DNA of 64,000 nt from Ohtaekwangia sp036786105 (GCF_036786105.1 NZ_DAIQRQ010000018.1:18756-82755), one strand, 5' to 3'; counted from the stretch's first letter, positions 1-9,869 are shown. The notes: generated by a model from the letters alone, not told the origin. A program made the numbers and translations.

Positions 1-3000
1 CATTATACACCAGCGTTCCGTCCACATCAGAATCATTCAATGATACGGACCCTGAAACAGGTACTCCTTCCGTTGTAACATTGGAATCATCGGCTGCTAC
101 CGGAGCATCGTTTACAGGATTAACCGTAATGGTAAGTGTTCCTGTGTTTGAAGTGGCTCCGTTGTTGTCGTTTACAGTATAGTTCAACGTAGCCGAACCG
201 GAAAAATTCGATGCCGGTGTAAATGTTACTGCTCCTGATGCATTAACACTCCAGCTGCCGGATGTATTTGTGAACGTATTCTGAATACCTGGCGTAGCCG
301 GATCAAGGTCTACAGTGGATGCATCGATCGTTCCGTCTACATCCGTATCATTGCTCGTTACCGTAATGGTTACCGGTGTATCTTCGTCTGTAGAACCGGT
401 ATCATTGGTAGCAACTGGTGGATCGTTTACAGGATTAACGGTAACAGTAAGTGTTCCTGTGTTTGAAGTAGCTCCGTTGTTGTCGTTTACAGTATAATTC
501 AATGTAGCTGAACCGGTAAAGTCTGATGCCGGTGTAAACGTTACTGCTCCTGATGCATTAACACTCCAGCTGCCGGATGTATTTGTGAACGTATTCTGAA
601 TACCTGGCGTAGCCGGATCAAGGTCTACAGTGGATGCATCGATCGTTCCGTCTACATCCGTATCATTGCTCGTTACCGTAATGGTTACCGGTGTATCTTC
701 GTCTGTAGAACCGGTATCATTGGTAGCAACTGGTGGATCGTTTACAGGGTTAACGGTAATGGTAAGCGTCTTTGTAATACAAGCCGATGGTAATGGAGTG
801 CCTGCATCACAAACCTGGAATGTTATAATTTCCGTACCGCTATAATTTGCATTAGGGGTATAGATATAGGTTCCGTCTGAATTTAATACAAGTACTCCGT
901 GCGATGGACCAACAACAGGAGTTGTGTTTACAGTCAATGCTGTTCCATCAGGGTCACTATCTCCGCCTCCAATAACACTGGCAGATATAGGTGTATTTTC
1001 ATTTGTACTAACTGTTTTATCGCTTACAACCGGTGGCGTATTGCATTGCACAACAACTCCGGACTGGCTGGCGGTGCACAAGGTTGTTTTCTCACGTGCA
1101 AATACAGTATAGGTTCCATTTGCAAGCCCGGTAAAATTTGCCGAATTCTGAAATGACGAGCCATCAATAGAGTACTCCAGTGTACCGGATGGAACCGATG
1201 CTGAAATAGCAATAGAACCATTGCCGGCTATACCGGAACAAGCTGATGATGCTGAAGATATAGCAGGCCTGTCGTATATAGTAGCTGTAACGGCAACTCT
1301 TGAGCTCGCACATGTTCCGTTGTAAAACTCGACATAATATGTTTGCGAGGCAGAAAGCGAAGGCGTTACAAAAGTTGACGTTGTTGTATTGGCATCGGTC
1401 TGAAGCAGTGATCCTCCGGACGAAGCAGAGTACCACCGGATTGTTCCTGAAACCGAAGAAGTAGCCTTGAGAGAAACCGTTCCCGCTCCACAACTACTTC
1501 CGGAAACAACAACTGGTGTTGCCGGGGCTGTTTGAACGGACGCTGTTACAGTAGTGCGCAAACTGGTACAAGTACCATTGTCGAATTCAACATAGTAATC
1601 GGTGTTTGATGAAATTACCGGAGTAATAAAGGATGAGGCGTTGGAATTGGAGTTCGTAAACATGAGATTACCTCCTGTTGATGCATCGTACCATCTGAAC
1701 GTACCGGCATTTGTTGATGAAGCCTGAAGCAAGGCAGAACCCGATCCGCACACGGAGCCTCCTGTTCCTGCAGGTGCCGATGGAAGTACATTAACCGTTA
1801 CCTCTACTGCTGTTCTCGGTGTACTGGAACAATTGCCATTGTCGAACTCTACATAATATATTTTTGAAGAAGTTACCACCGGCGAATACACAGAGGTTGA
1901 TGACGAAGTTGTAGTGGATAGCAACGTGCCTCCTGTGGAAGCATCATACCACCTGAACGTACCCGATACAGGAGAAGTAGCTGTTAATGAAACAGGGCCG
2001 CTTCCGCACCGATACACAGCACTTGCAACCGGAGCTGCCGGTGACTGATTAATTGTAGCCGTTACGGCTGTTCTTCCACTGCTTAAACAAGTTCCGTCAT
2101 CAAATTCCACATAATAGGTGGTGCTTGTTGCTATAGCGGGCGTAGTATAGCTGGACGTAGTTGAATTGAGCGATGTCTGCAACAACGTTCCTCCAGACGA
2201 AGCTGTGTACCATCTGAAAATACCAGCGGTGGAGCTGCTTGCATTCAAAGTAACAGTTCCTTCTCCACATCTTGAACTTCCGGTAGCCGTAGGAGGTGCA
2301 GGCGCTACACCTGCATTTACTTTGGCAAGCACAGGCGTTCTTGAACTTGTACAAGAGCCATTGCTGAATTCGGCATAGTAGGTTGTATTGGTCACAATGC
2401 TTGGCGTCTTATAGGTAGACAGCGTTGTGGTATAATCTGTTTGTAAAAGGTTTCCACCGGTTGCTGCATCGTACCATCTTATAGTACCGGTTACAGAACT
2501 GGAGGCTGCAATGGTTACAGATCCCGGTCCGCATCTTGACCCTGCTATAGCCGTTGGCGCGGCCGCTGCCGGAAGCACGGTTGCAACAACAGCCACGCGC
2601 TGACTTGTACAAGCGGGCGAAGCCGTAACCAGCTCGACATAGTATGTAGTCGTTGAGCTTATGGAAGGTGTTGTAAACGAATGGCTGTTCACTCCGGCTC
2701 CAGACGTTGAAATGGCAGAACCACCGGAAGACGCTGTATACCACTTGAATGTTCCTGCCAGGCTCGATGCTGCCAATAGTGTTCTCGTACCACTTCCGCA
2801 ACCTGTGGCATCCGTAACGGCAATATCCGAAGTATTGACAATGGCTGCGCGTACAGGAGTTCTGGAAGTAACACATGTTCCCTGATCAAATTCAACGTAG
2901 TAATCCGTTGTCGCTGATAAATAGGGTGTAGTATAACTGGACGTTGTTGCTGATGAAGTTGTTTGAAGCAGTGTTCCTCCTGTCGAGGCTGTGTACCAAC

Positions 3001-6000
3001 GGAATGTGCCACTGGTTGTGCTGGAAGCACTCAATGTAACTTTACCCGGTGAACATAGTGTACCATTTGTAACCGTTACTGTAGCCGCTGGCGCAATAGT
3101 GGCTTTAACAGCAACACGAGGAGCCGTACATGCCGGAGATGACGATGAGAATTCTACATAGTATGTTGTGGTTGTCGAGATGTTTGGAGTGGTATAGCTT
3201 GACTCTTTCACTCCGGAGCTACTGGTGGCTAATAAAGTTCCGCCCGATGCAGCCGTATACCATTTGAAGGTTCCGCTCACAGTAGATACGGCCCCCAGTG
3301 TTACCGCGCCCGGTCCGCAGTTACTGGACGATATACCGGTAACAGATGATGACAATACATTTGCGGTTACTTTTACACGGGCCGTTGTACATGTTCCATT
3401 CGAGTATTCTACATAGTAATCTGTACTCGAAGTAAGTGAAGGCGTGTTGAACGTAGAGGTAGTTACTGCGTTATCGGTTTGCAGGGGTGCCCCGCCGGAT
3501 GCTACACTATACCATCTGAAAGTACCTGCTGAAGCATACGATGCTGTTAACGATGTACTTCCCGCAGCACAAATTGTATTTCCGGAAGCAGAAGGTGGTG
3601 CCAGCGCAGAAGTGAAATTTGCTGTGACGGCCGTCCTCGCGCTGGTACAGGTACCATCGGTAAATTCAACATAGTAAGTCTGGTTTGACGTTACGGTTGC
3701 AGGAGTATAGCTGCTTGAATTCGTTCCTGAGCTTGTACTTACCAGGGTTCCGCCGGTGCTTGCCGTATACCAGTTGAAAGTTCCCGCACTGGCAGCCGAG
3801 GCGCTTAGGGTAACCGTTGAATTTCCACAGGTACTACCTGAAGTTGTTGTTACAACCGGAGGCTGTGTAATTGTTGCTGTAACAGATGCTCTGCCGCTGG
3901 TACAGGAGCCATTGCCAAACTCTACATAATAGGTCTTACTCGCAGACAGAGACGGTGTAACAAATGTACTTGTGCCGGCATTTGCAGTGGTTTGAAGAAG
4001 ACTGCCACCGGTGGCTGCATCGTACCATCGAAACGTTCCGGTTGAACCGGTTGAAGCGCTGAGCGAAACGGAGCCGGCCCCACACCTTGAAGCCGATACT
4101 ATAGCAGGTGTGTTTGATGAATCTATTATGGTTGCTGTTACTGCCTTTCTCTTACTGGTACACGTGCCGTTGTCAAAATCAACATAGTATGTTGTTGAAG
4201 AGCTTAGTGAAGGCGTGGTAAAGTTATCGGAGGAAACTGTACCTGATGTTCTTAGTAAATTACCTCCGGCAGCGGCATCATACCATCTGAAGATGCCTGA
4301 ACTGGTTGAAGATGCTGACAACGTTATAACGCCTGCACCACATCTGTTTGCACCCTGAACAGAAAGATTATTAGTAGGGAAAAGATAGTTGGGAGTTGGA
4401 GAACCACCTTGTGTAAAATCATCACCCCATACTGTATTACTATTCGTATTTTCTCCATTGGCTCCTGACGATGCGGTTAATATACAATCATTGTCATCAT
4501 CGGTATCCCGCCAGTCTCTGATCAAATCGCCATCGGTATCTTGCAGGGGAGAATTCGATCCGCTGCCACCCATTCCTGCCACTGTGTTATCAAAACCAGC
4601 GATCAGATCATATCCGTCAAGCAGACCATCGCTGTCTGAATCGCCCACTACCGGAAGAATCGGAGAAGCACTACCATCTGAATTTGCATCGTTGCCTTCA
4701 ATAGCATCTTCCACTCCGTCATTGTCGCTATCTTTATCAAGATAATCGGGCACATCTGCGCCATCCGTGTTTAATAATGCTATAGGTATACCGCCATTGG
4801 TCAAGTCATATACATTGGCAATTCCATCACCATCATTATCCAGCGCTACCGGCTTCCTATAGCCTGCTGTAGACTGCCCTTCCACATTATCTGAAATTCC
4901 ATCGTTATCACTGTCGATATCTTCAAAGTTTCGGAAACCATCAAGATCGGTATCCGGAACTGGTAAAGGTATACTTCCCGAAGCATTGGATGCACCGAGC
5001 GTCAGGCGGTTGGTTGTAGGGTCAACAGTATTGCCATAGCCATCTTTATCGGTATCGGCAAAGGCATCCAGTATACCATCGGTATCAGCATCTATACCTC
5101 CTGCTTCTATAATATCATAAATTCCATCACCATCAGAATCCCGGTCACGAAAGGCAAACAGACCGTCACCATCTAAATCAACAAGTTGTAATCCTGCACC
5201 GAGTTGATCAGACAAACCATTCGCATCGGTATCTATAAAGTTGTCGATGATACCATCACCATTCGCATCGCTGCCACCAGCTTCCAGGCAATCCGTTATA
5301 CCATCGTTATCTGAATCCAGATCGATAAAGTCGGGTTGACCATCCAGGTCAAAATCAAAATAGTCGTTAATCCCATCGCAATTCGAATCGAGGTATGGCA
5401 CAAAACTGGGATCGGCGTAGTTGGGAGCGTAATCATTATCCTCATCGGCAGAGGGATCAACACCATTTATACCTTCTTTAATGTCTACAATACCATCATT
5501 ATCATCATCAATATCTACGCCTGGATCATGAACATGATCAACATCTTCATCAATTATACAGGTAAGTGTATAGGGGATAAAGTATGGCGACACGGGAACA
5601 TCGTTTTGACCGATAGCTCCCCAGGTGCCTCCGTTGGGAGGAAATTCAGTTACAGAACTTGAGGTACTTAAACCGTTCGTGCCATATATATAGGTATAAG
5701 AATTCGATATACCACAACTTCCGGTAGCAGGTGTAGGAATTGCAATGAAACCACCACCGCCTCCTCCTCCGCATCCTTCCGATTCTGCTGACGTAATTAA
5801 TTGATTACCTCCAGAGCCACCGTTGGCATTGAGTGCCTGGCCCGTAAAAGCAAAGGATTTTATAATGATAGTACCTCCGCCTCCGCCACCACCCGGTGCA
5901 TCATTATGCGCTGGAATGGTGTTAAGGCCATTCATTCCCTGGGCAGAGATGGTTCCGGTTCCATTCAACACCGGTGCGATGATGTAAACTATTCCGCCAC

Positions 6001-7108
6001 CATCGCCTCCGCCATTAGAAGCATTATTGTTACCATCTCCGGCACCACCACCTCCGCCAAAAAATATTCTTGTCTCTACAATGGCATTTAGCGGCCTGCC
6101 TCCTCTTCCACCTACCGGATCGCGATAGTCGCCTCCCCACGCAACGCTGCTCAAAGGCGTTGAAAATGCATCTCCATTATTTGCGCCATAGGTATATCCT
6201 CCCCGGCCACCACCGGATGAATTCGTTAACTGGTTTCCATTCGAAATATAGTCCGGATCAAGAGCCCACGCTGCTGTATAAAGTGGATTAGGGTCCATAA
6301 CACCGGCACCTGTCCATAGATTGCCGTTATTACCATTTGCGCCTCCTCCTCCTGCGGCATTGTGTGCGTTTCCACCGCCACCACCGTTGGCAGGAGCACC
6401 TCGCCCATACCTGCCGCCCATTCCGGCAGCATCATACTCACTCTGGTATCCGGCAATGCTCTCACCTTTTTCTCCACCATCGGCCATCAATGGCGAACGA
6501 TACAGTGTAATGACACCAGGGCCTGGTGAAGTGGTGATGTTATCACGCTTGCCGCCTCTGAAACCAGAAAAGGAAGCGCTGATCTCTCCGTTGTTTTTTA
6601 ATATAGTCTTTACATGAACAGCAGTGATTCCTCCTGTATTTCCATCCCACTTTTTGGCAACAATAGAAGCGCCACTGTTGATTGTAAGGTTATCATATTG
6701 GGGTACTTTTACAACCTGCGAATGCGCGCTTGCCGAATAAGATTGTTTTGTTTTACAGGCAAGGGAAATTGTGTTGGATGATACAGAAGCTACATAAGCA
6801 TACTCGTATTGCCCCGCTCCTCTATAATTGGTTATGGTTCCATAATTATTATCATCGGTGGTTTGAATTTCTGCACCCTGAGCCTGGTATAGCATAATCA
6901 AATCACCAGCAGAAAGGCCTCCGAGGTCGGACGCAATACTATTCACTGTTATCGTGGAGGACCCTTGGGGTACATCTACCGTAATTTTACTGTATGTATT
7001 TACAACCGAACCTGCGGTTGAAATAGTAACGTTTCCGGATTTTCCTGGCTGGGAATAAGAAAACAACGATGCCATTACAAGAAGTAACAGCAATGAAGTG
7101 CGTATCAT
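1..7108 (-). CDS. Giant secreted repeat protein (adhesin-like), C-terminus outside window
   Basis: Open from ATG at 7108 to the window edge (2,369 codons, no stop), so the gene is partial. It begins with a signal peptide (MIRTSLLLLLVMASLFSYSQ). Residues about 170-460 are glycine-rich with GGGGG runs. Residues about 515-900 are Asp-rich repeats of the form DxDxDGxxD, as in thrombospondin type-3/calcium-binding repeats. Residues about 910-1955 hold about 12 Ig-like repeats of about 86 residues (FRWYDAATGG...TYYVEFGNGSCTS pattern, like the Ig-like repeats of Cytophaga gliding/adhesion proteins). The last part is cadherin-like repeats (NDPPVATNDTGSTDEDTPV pattern). The design fits a T9SS-exported surface adhesin, but the sorting domain would lie outside the window. 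No ligand can be inferred. Frame is the same at both ends, so no frameshift is visible. Confidence 0.9.
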   Translation of the reverse strand, partial: MIRTSLLLLLVMASLFSYSQPGKSGNVTISTAGSVVNTYSKITVDVPQGSSTITVNSIASDLGGLSAGDLIMLYQAQGAEIQTTDDNNYGTITNYRGAGQYEYAYVASVSSNTISLACKTKQSYSASAHSQVVKVPQYDNLTINSGASIVAKKWDGNTGGITAVHVKTILKNNGEISASFSGFRGGKRDNITTSPGPGVITLYRSPLMADGGEKGESIAGYQSEYDAAGMGGRYGRGAPANGGGGGNAHNAAGGGGANGNNGNLWTGAGVMDPNPLYTAAWALDPDYISNGNQLTNSSGGGRGGYTYGANNGDAFSTPLSSVAWGGDYRDPVGGRGGRPLNAIVETRIFFGGGGGAGDGNNNASNGGGDGGGIVYIIAPVLNGTGTISAQGMNGLNTIPAHNDAPGGGGGGGTIIIKSFAFTGQALNANGGSGGNQLITSAESEGCGGGGGGGFIAIPTPATGSCGISNSYTYIYGTNGLSTSSSVTEFPPNGGTWGAIGQNDVPVSPYFIPYTLTCIIDEDVDHVHDPGVDIDDDNDGIVDIKEGINGVDPSADEDNDYAPNYADPSFVPYLDSNCDGINDYFDFDLDGQPDFIDLDSDNDGITDCLEAGGSDANGDGIIDNFIDTDANGLSDQLGAGLQLVDLDGDGLFAFRDRDSDGDGIYDIIEAGGIDADTDGILDAFADTDKDGYGNTVDPTTNRLTLGASNASGSIPLPVPDTDLDGFRNFEDIDSDNDGISDNVEGQSTAGYRKPVALDNDGDGIANVYDLTNGGIPIALLNTDGADVPDYLDKDSDNDGVEDAIEGNDANSDGSASPILPVVGDSDSDGLLDGYDLIAGFDNTVAGMGGSGSNSPLQDTDGDLIRDWRDTDDDNDCILTASSGANGENTNSNTVWGDDFTQGGSPTPNYLFPTNNLSVQGANRCGAGVITLSASSTSSGIFRWYDAAAGGNLLRTSGTVSSDNFTTPSLSSSTTYYVDFDNGTCTSKRKAVTATIIDSSNTPAIVSASRCGAGSVSLSASTGSTGTFRWYDAATGGSLLQTTANAGTSTFVTPSLSASKTYYVEFGNGSCTSGRASVTATITQPPVVTTTSGSTCGNSTVTLSASAASAGTFNWYTASTGGTLVSTSSGTNSSSYTPATVTSNQTYYVEFTDGTCTSARTAVTANFTSALAPPSASGNTICAAGSTSLTASYASAGTFRWYSVASGGAPLQTDNAVTTSTFNTPSLTSSTDYYVEYSNGTCTTARVKVTANVLSSSVTGISSSNCGPGAVTLGAVSTVSGTFKWYTAASGGTLLATSSSGVKESSYTTPNISTTTTYYVEFSSSSPACTAPRVAVKATIAPAATVTVTNGTLCSPGKVTLSASSTTSGTFRWYTASTGGTLLQTTSSATTSSYTTPYLSATTDYYVEFDQGTCVTSRTPVRAAIVNTSDIAVTDATGCGSGTRTLLAASSLAGTFKWYTASSGGSAISTSGAGVNSHSFTTPSISSTTTYYVELVTASPACTSQRVAVVATVLPAAAAPTAIAGSRCGPGSVTIAASSSVTGTIRWYDAATGGNLLQTDYTTTLSTYKTPSIVTNTTYYAEFSNGSCTSSRTPVLAKVNAGVAPAPPTATGSSRCGEGTVTLNASSSTAGIFRWYTASSGGTLLQTSLNSTTSSYTTPAIATSTTYYVEFDDGTCLSSGRTAVTATINQSPAAPVASAVYRCGSGPVSLTATSPVSGTFRWYDASTGGTLLSTTTSSSTSVYSPVVTSSKIYYVEFDNGNCSSTPRTAVEVTVNVLPSAPAGTGGSVCGSGSALLQASSTNAGTFRWYDASTGGNLMFTNSNSNASSFITPVISSNTDYYVEFDNGTCTSLRTTVTASVQTAPATPVVVSGSSCGAGTVSLKATSSVSGTIRWYSASSGGSLLQTDANTTTSTFVTPSLSASQTYYVEFYNGTCASSRVAVTATIYDRPAISSASSACSGIAGNGSIAISASVPSGTLEYSIDGSSFQNSANFTGLANGTYTVFAREKTTLCTASQSGVVVQCNTPPVVSDKTVSTNENTPISASVIGGGDSDPDGTALTVNTTPVVGPSHGVLVLNSDGTYIYTPNANYSGTEIITFQVCDAGTPLPSACITKTLTITVNPVNDPPVATNDTGSTDEDTPVTITVTSNDTDVDGTIDASTVDLDPATPGIQNTFTNTSGSWSVNASGAVTFTPASDFTGSATLNYTVNDNNGATSNTGTLTVTVNPVNDPPVATNDTGSTDEDTPVTITVTSNDTDVDGTIDASTVDLDPATPGIQNTFTNTSGSWSVNASGAVTFTPASNFSGSATLNYTVNDNNGATSNTGTLTITVNPVNDAPVAADDSNVTTEGVPVSGSVSLNDSDVDGTLVYN
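130..760 (-). repeat. Two near-identical 315-bp tandem units in the adhesin gene
   Basis: The stretch around 130-444 is repeated at 445-759 with a period of 315 bp (105 codons). Long blocks are base-for-base identical (for example 300-430 against 615-745). Each unit encodes one cadherin-like domain. A third, more diverged unit is cut by the window edge. Conservation at DNA level implies recent duplication or gene conversion. Confidence 0.85.
1240..4370 (-). repeat. Array of about 12 Ig-like domain repeats, about 258 bp each
   Basis: A recurring 'acatagta' motif (encoding TYYVE/D) appears at roughly 1330, 1588, 1849, 2109, 2370, 2637, 2900, 3160, 3412, 3670, 3925 and 4183, a spacing of 252-267 bp. 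Each unit carries FRWYDA and a C-T/S-S/K-x-R/K segment. Units are clearly diverged at DNA level, unlike the 315-bp units downstream. Confidence 0.85.
4390..5570 (-). repeat. Asp-rich thrombospondin type-3-like repeats
   Basis: Translation of this stretch gives repeated DSDNDGI, DTDGDL, DLDGDGL and DRDSDGDGI motifs, the calcium-binding pattern of thrombospondin type-3 repeats. It links the Gly-rich N-terminal part to the Ig-like array of the same protein. Confidence 0.85.
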
Positions 7109-7729
7109 ACTAGCTAAATTGGGGATAAAATCAAACGTATTTTTTTATATACTTAAAATTTAAGCCCGCAAGTATAGCAATACTACCTCACATGTAATGT
7201 TTCACTAAAAGTTAATTTTTTTATTTTCTTATAGAACACGTTTGTTCTGGGTAAAAACATACTCCTGAGACAAAGAATTTATTCACAGCATAGATATAAC
7301 TCAAACAGTTAGCAGAACCGGACCGGAATTAGCATCACCATATATTGGTTACTTCAGCTTACTTACTCTGTAATATGTGCGTGTATGGCAAACGTTGCAT
7401 TATACGGTATGAAAGTTTCGTGCATCAAAAATCAACGCCATAGCATAGATTAACATGCCACGTATTGGGGTATACATAAAAGGTCATCCGTAAAATTCGA
7501 ATTCCACGCAATGCATCGTTCACTTGGGCAGAATCTATAAGTCGTTTGATTGAGGAGGCTATTACCTGAAGCGATGGGCCGATATCATTTGCGTTATCGA
7601 AGTGATACGATTGATCGATGGCGCTGTAGCCATGTAGTTTTGCGTTGCACTTAACTTCTTATGCGTTGTGCGAGCAGATGAGCACACGTTTTTCATCACC
7701 CGGCTCGTTGGCTATTTTCAACGGTATAT
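7109..7729. other. Intergenic region with a possible decayed reading frame
   Basis: No convincing gene lies here. On the minus strand, 7425-7637 is open for about 70 codons ending in TGA at 7425-7427, but it lacks an ATG and follows an in-frame TAA. Its translation (containing IKRLIDSAQVNDALRGIRI) is not low-complexity and could be the tail of a degraded gene. I do not recognise it. The rest is AT-rich upstream sequence of the adhesin gene. Confidence 0.4.
7132..7139 (-). promoter_or_regulatory. Candidate -7 promoter element (TACGTTTG) of the adhesin gene
   Basis: On the minus strand TACGTTTG matches the Bacteroidota -7 consensus TAnnTTTG and lies 23 nt upstream of the ATG at 7108. No good TTTG -33 box is present at the usual spacing, so this rests on the -7 element alone. 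Confidence 0.4.
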
Positions 7730-7936
7730 TTATCCATAGTAGTCCACGATCTTCTGCTGAAGATAGATTACCTGTTGCTTCAACCGCGTGTTATGCCTGC
7801 GCGATGCATCGAGGCTTTTGCGTGTTCGCTCCAGGCAATTTTCTTTTCGCGTTAGCTGTAACTGAAGTCGCGTTACCTGCGCTGCCAGTTTCTCAATTTC
7901 CTTTTCCGTCATAAAACGATTAGCTATCGTTATCAT
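7730..7936 (-). CDS. Small predicted coiled-coil protein, unknown function
   Basis: 68 codons from ATG 7936 to TAA 7730, with an alternative start MTEKEIEK at 7912. From residue 9 the sequence is charged with leucine/isoleucine/valine heptads (EIEKLAAQVTRLQLQLTRKE and LKQQVIYLQQKIVDYYG), so a parallel coiled coil is likely. It has no signal peptide or transmembrane segment. It stands alone between two divergent genes, next to a possible gene remnant, so it may be real or may be a fragment of a decayed element. I do not recognise a family. Confidence 0.4.
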   Translation of the reverse strand: MITIANRFMTEKEIEKLAAQVTRLQLQLTRKENCLERTRKSLDASRRHNTRLKQQVIYLQQKIVDYYG

Positions 7937-7998
7937 TGTATATCTCCGTTCATCACATACGTCCGCACTCCGGAGAACAAAAATGCTAAATATTTTAA

Positions 7999-8025
7999 GT
8001 CTATAGAACTAATAGACTATTTTTG
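7999..8025 (+). promoter_or_regulatory. Candidate sulfatase promoter with abutting inverted repeat
   Basis: TATTTTTG at 8018-8025 matches the Bacteroidota -7 consensus TAnnTTTG, 16 nt before the ATG at 8042. Immediately upstream, GTCTAT (7999-8004) and ATAGAC (8012-8017) form an inverted repeat with a 7-nt spacer, a plausible operator. Confidence 0.4.
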
Positions 8026-8041
8026 TTTTCAAAGCATCTTT

Positions 8042-9646
8042 ATGAAACAACTACTTACCTGCCTTCTTCTGGGTATAAGCGGTATACCGGCGTTGTCACA
8101 AAAATCCGCCAGGCCTAATATCATTCTCATCATGGTGGATGATATGGGTTACTCTGATATAGGCGCCTATGGCTCTGAAATAAAAACACCCAACATCGAC
8201 AAGCTTGCGAGTGAGGGTACACGCTTCCGCGAATTTTACAACAACTCGATTTGTGCTCCCACACGCGCATCGCTTATCACGGGTCAATACGCCCACCGGG
8301 CTGGTATGGGATACTTTGATGTAAACCTCGGCTTGCCTGCTTATCAAGGTTTTCTTAATAAAGAATCACTCACGCTTGCTGAAGTCTTAAAGCAAAACGG
8401 CTATAGCACGTTGATGGCGGGTAAATCTCACCTGGGCAAAGACAGTATATATTGGCCGAACCAACGAGGCTTCGAGCAGTTCTATGGATTTATACCGGGT
8501 GCAAGCAATTACTTCGACATTGGTGCGTATGGAAAGGCAGAGCCGGTGGTATTGATTAAGAATAACCAGCAGGAAAAACTCAAACCGGGCGAATACCTGA
8601 CGGATAAAATTACTGACAACGCTCTGGAATTTTTACAGGCGCAGAATAAAACAGGTAAGCCCTTCTTCTTATACCTCGCATTCAATGCACCGCACTGGCC
8701 GCTACAGGCATTGCCGGAAGATATAGCGAAGTATAAAGGACGCTACGATATTGGCTGGGATTCTCTGCGACAGGAACGGATTGCCCGACAAAAAACATTG
8801 GGAATTTTACTTCCGGATGAGCGCATCGCCACACGCGATACCGAAGTACCCAAGTGGGATAATCTCACCTACGATCAAAAGCAATTGTGGAAAGCCAAGA
8901 TGGAAGTATATGCTGCGATGCTCGATCGTGTGGATCAAAATATAGGACGATTGCTAACAACGCTGAAAGAACTGAAAAAAGATAACAACACGCTCATTGT
9001 ATTTCTGTCTGACAATGGCGCACAGGGCGGTTATGCAAGCACAGCGCGCAAGCCGCAGCGCAACACCGGGCCGATCGGCACACCGGGATCATACGATTAC
9101 CAGGAACAAAGCTGGGCGTACGTTTCCAACACTCCGCTTCGTCAATATAAAAACAACATGCATGAAGGTGGCATCTGCACGCCGTTCATTGCGTGGTTTC
9201 CAGGTTATGTAAAGCGTGGAGCGATTGTAAAAGGCACCGGCCACATTATAGATATAGCGCCTACATTTTATGCACTGGCCGGTGCGAAGTATCCTGAAAA
9301 ATACAACGGGCACACAGCGCTGCCGTTGGCTGGCAAAAATCTTCTGCCGGTGCTGAGCGGGCAAGCTGCCGAAGTAGATCGCGGTGAAGCACTATGCTGG
9401 GAGCGAGCCGGCAATCGTGCCGTGCGCAAAGGAAAATGGAAGATTGTATCTACGTATCCTTTGTACACCTGGGAGTTGTATGATTTAAGTAAAGATCGGG
9501 GCGAGACGACCGATCTATCCGGAAAATTTCCTGACGTTGTGAATGAGCTCTCTGTTGAATACAGCCAGTGGGCTGCCAAAACGGGCGTGGCAGATTACGA
9601 CAAGATTAAACCAGCACAACCCATGGCGATACCTGGGGCAAATTAA
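8042..9646 (+). CDS. Arylsulfatase (sulfatase family S1), secreted
   Basis: Hydrolyses sulfate esters, probably from a polysaccharide. A signal peptide (MKQLLTCLLLGISGIPALSQ) directs it to the periplasm or beyond. The sulfatase signature is CAPTR at residues 71-75, with Cys71 as the residue expected to be converted to formylglycine. The metal-binding Asp pair is Asp33-Asp34, the GKSHLGK motif (Lys128, His130) replaces the usual GKWHLG, and LSDNGAQ supplies the second metal ligands. At 534 residues it has normal family length. It converges on the GH2 gene of the polysaccharide locus and ends before a shared hairpin. Substrate cannot be assigned. No sulfatase-maturating enzyme is encoded in this window. 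Confidence 0.93.
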   Translation: MKQLLTCLLLGISGIPALSQKSARPNIILIMVDDMGYSDIGAYGSEIKTPNIDKLASEGTRFREFYNNSICAPTRASLITGQYAHRAGMGYFDVNLGLPAYQGFLNKESLTLAEVLKQNGYSTLMAGKSHLGKDSIYWPNQRGFEQFYGFIPGASNYFDIGAYGKAEPVVLIKNNQQEKLKPGEYLTDKITDNALEFLQAQNKTGKPFFLYLAFNAPHWPLQALPEDIAKYKGRYDIGWDSLRQERIARQKTLGILLPDERIATRDTEVPKWDNLTYDQKQLWKAKMEVYAAMLDRVDQNIGRLLTTLKELKKDNNTLIVFLSDNGAQGGYASTARKPQRNTGPIGTPGSYDYQEQSWAYVSNTPLRQYKNNMHEGGICTPFIAWFPGYVKRGAIVKGTGHIIDIAPTFYALAGAKYPEKYNGHTALPLAGKNLLPVLSGQAAEVDRGEALCWERAGNRAVRKGKWKIVSTYPLYTWELYDLSKDRGETTDLSGKFPDVVNELSVEYSQWAAKTGVADYDKIKPAQPMAIPGAN

Positions 9647-9680
9647 TCTTCAGCATTATGAACAGAAGTATATAAATGAT

Positions 9681-9720
9681 AAAAGCAGGCTTCATCCGTC
9701 TGATATAGCCTGCTTTCTTA
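9681..9720. terminator. Bidirectional terminator between sulfatase and GH2 genes
   Basis: A perfect 10-bp stem, AAAGCAGGCT (9682-9691) with AGCCTGCTTT (9707-9716), and a 15-nt loop lie between convergent genes. Short T-runs flank it on both strands. Confidence 0.75.
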
Positions 9721-9869
9721 ACCTAACCTACCTGCGTCTTCAGGTAAGAAGCTGCAAATGTATAAAGTGATTCGGATTTTGTATCATTTAGTCGACCAAT
9801 GGTTGCTGGAAATGTTGAAATTCAAATACGGCCTGTGATCGTTACTAACTGCATGATGAGCGGTATGGA

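Noticed and set aside
315..845. Two plus-strand ORFs sharing a MDASIVPSTS start
   Set aside because: They are antisense shadows of the near-identical 315-bp repeat units of the minus-strand adhesin gene.
1240..4370. Regular about 258-bp periodicity resembling a repeat array such as CRISPR
   Set aside because: Units are coding, in frame, and encode Ig-like domains. Repeat and spacer lengths do not fit CRISPR.
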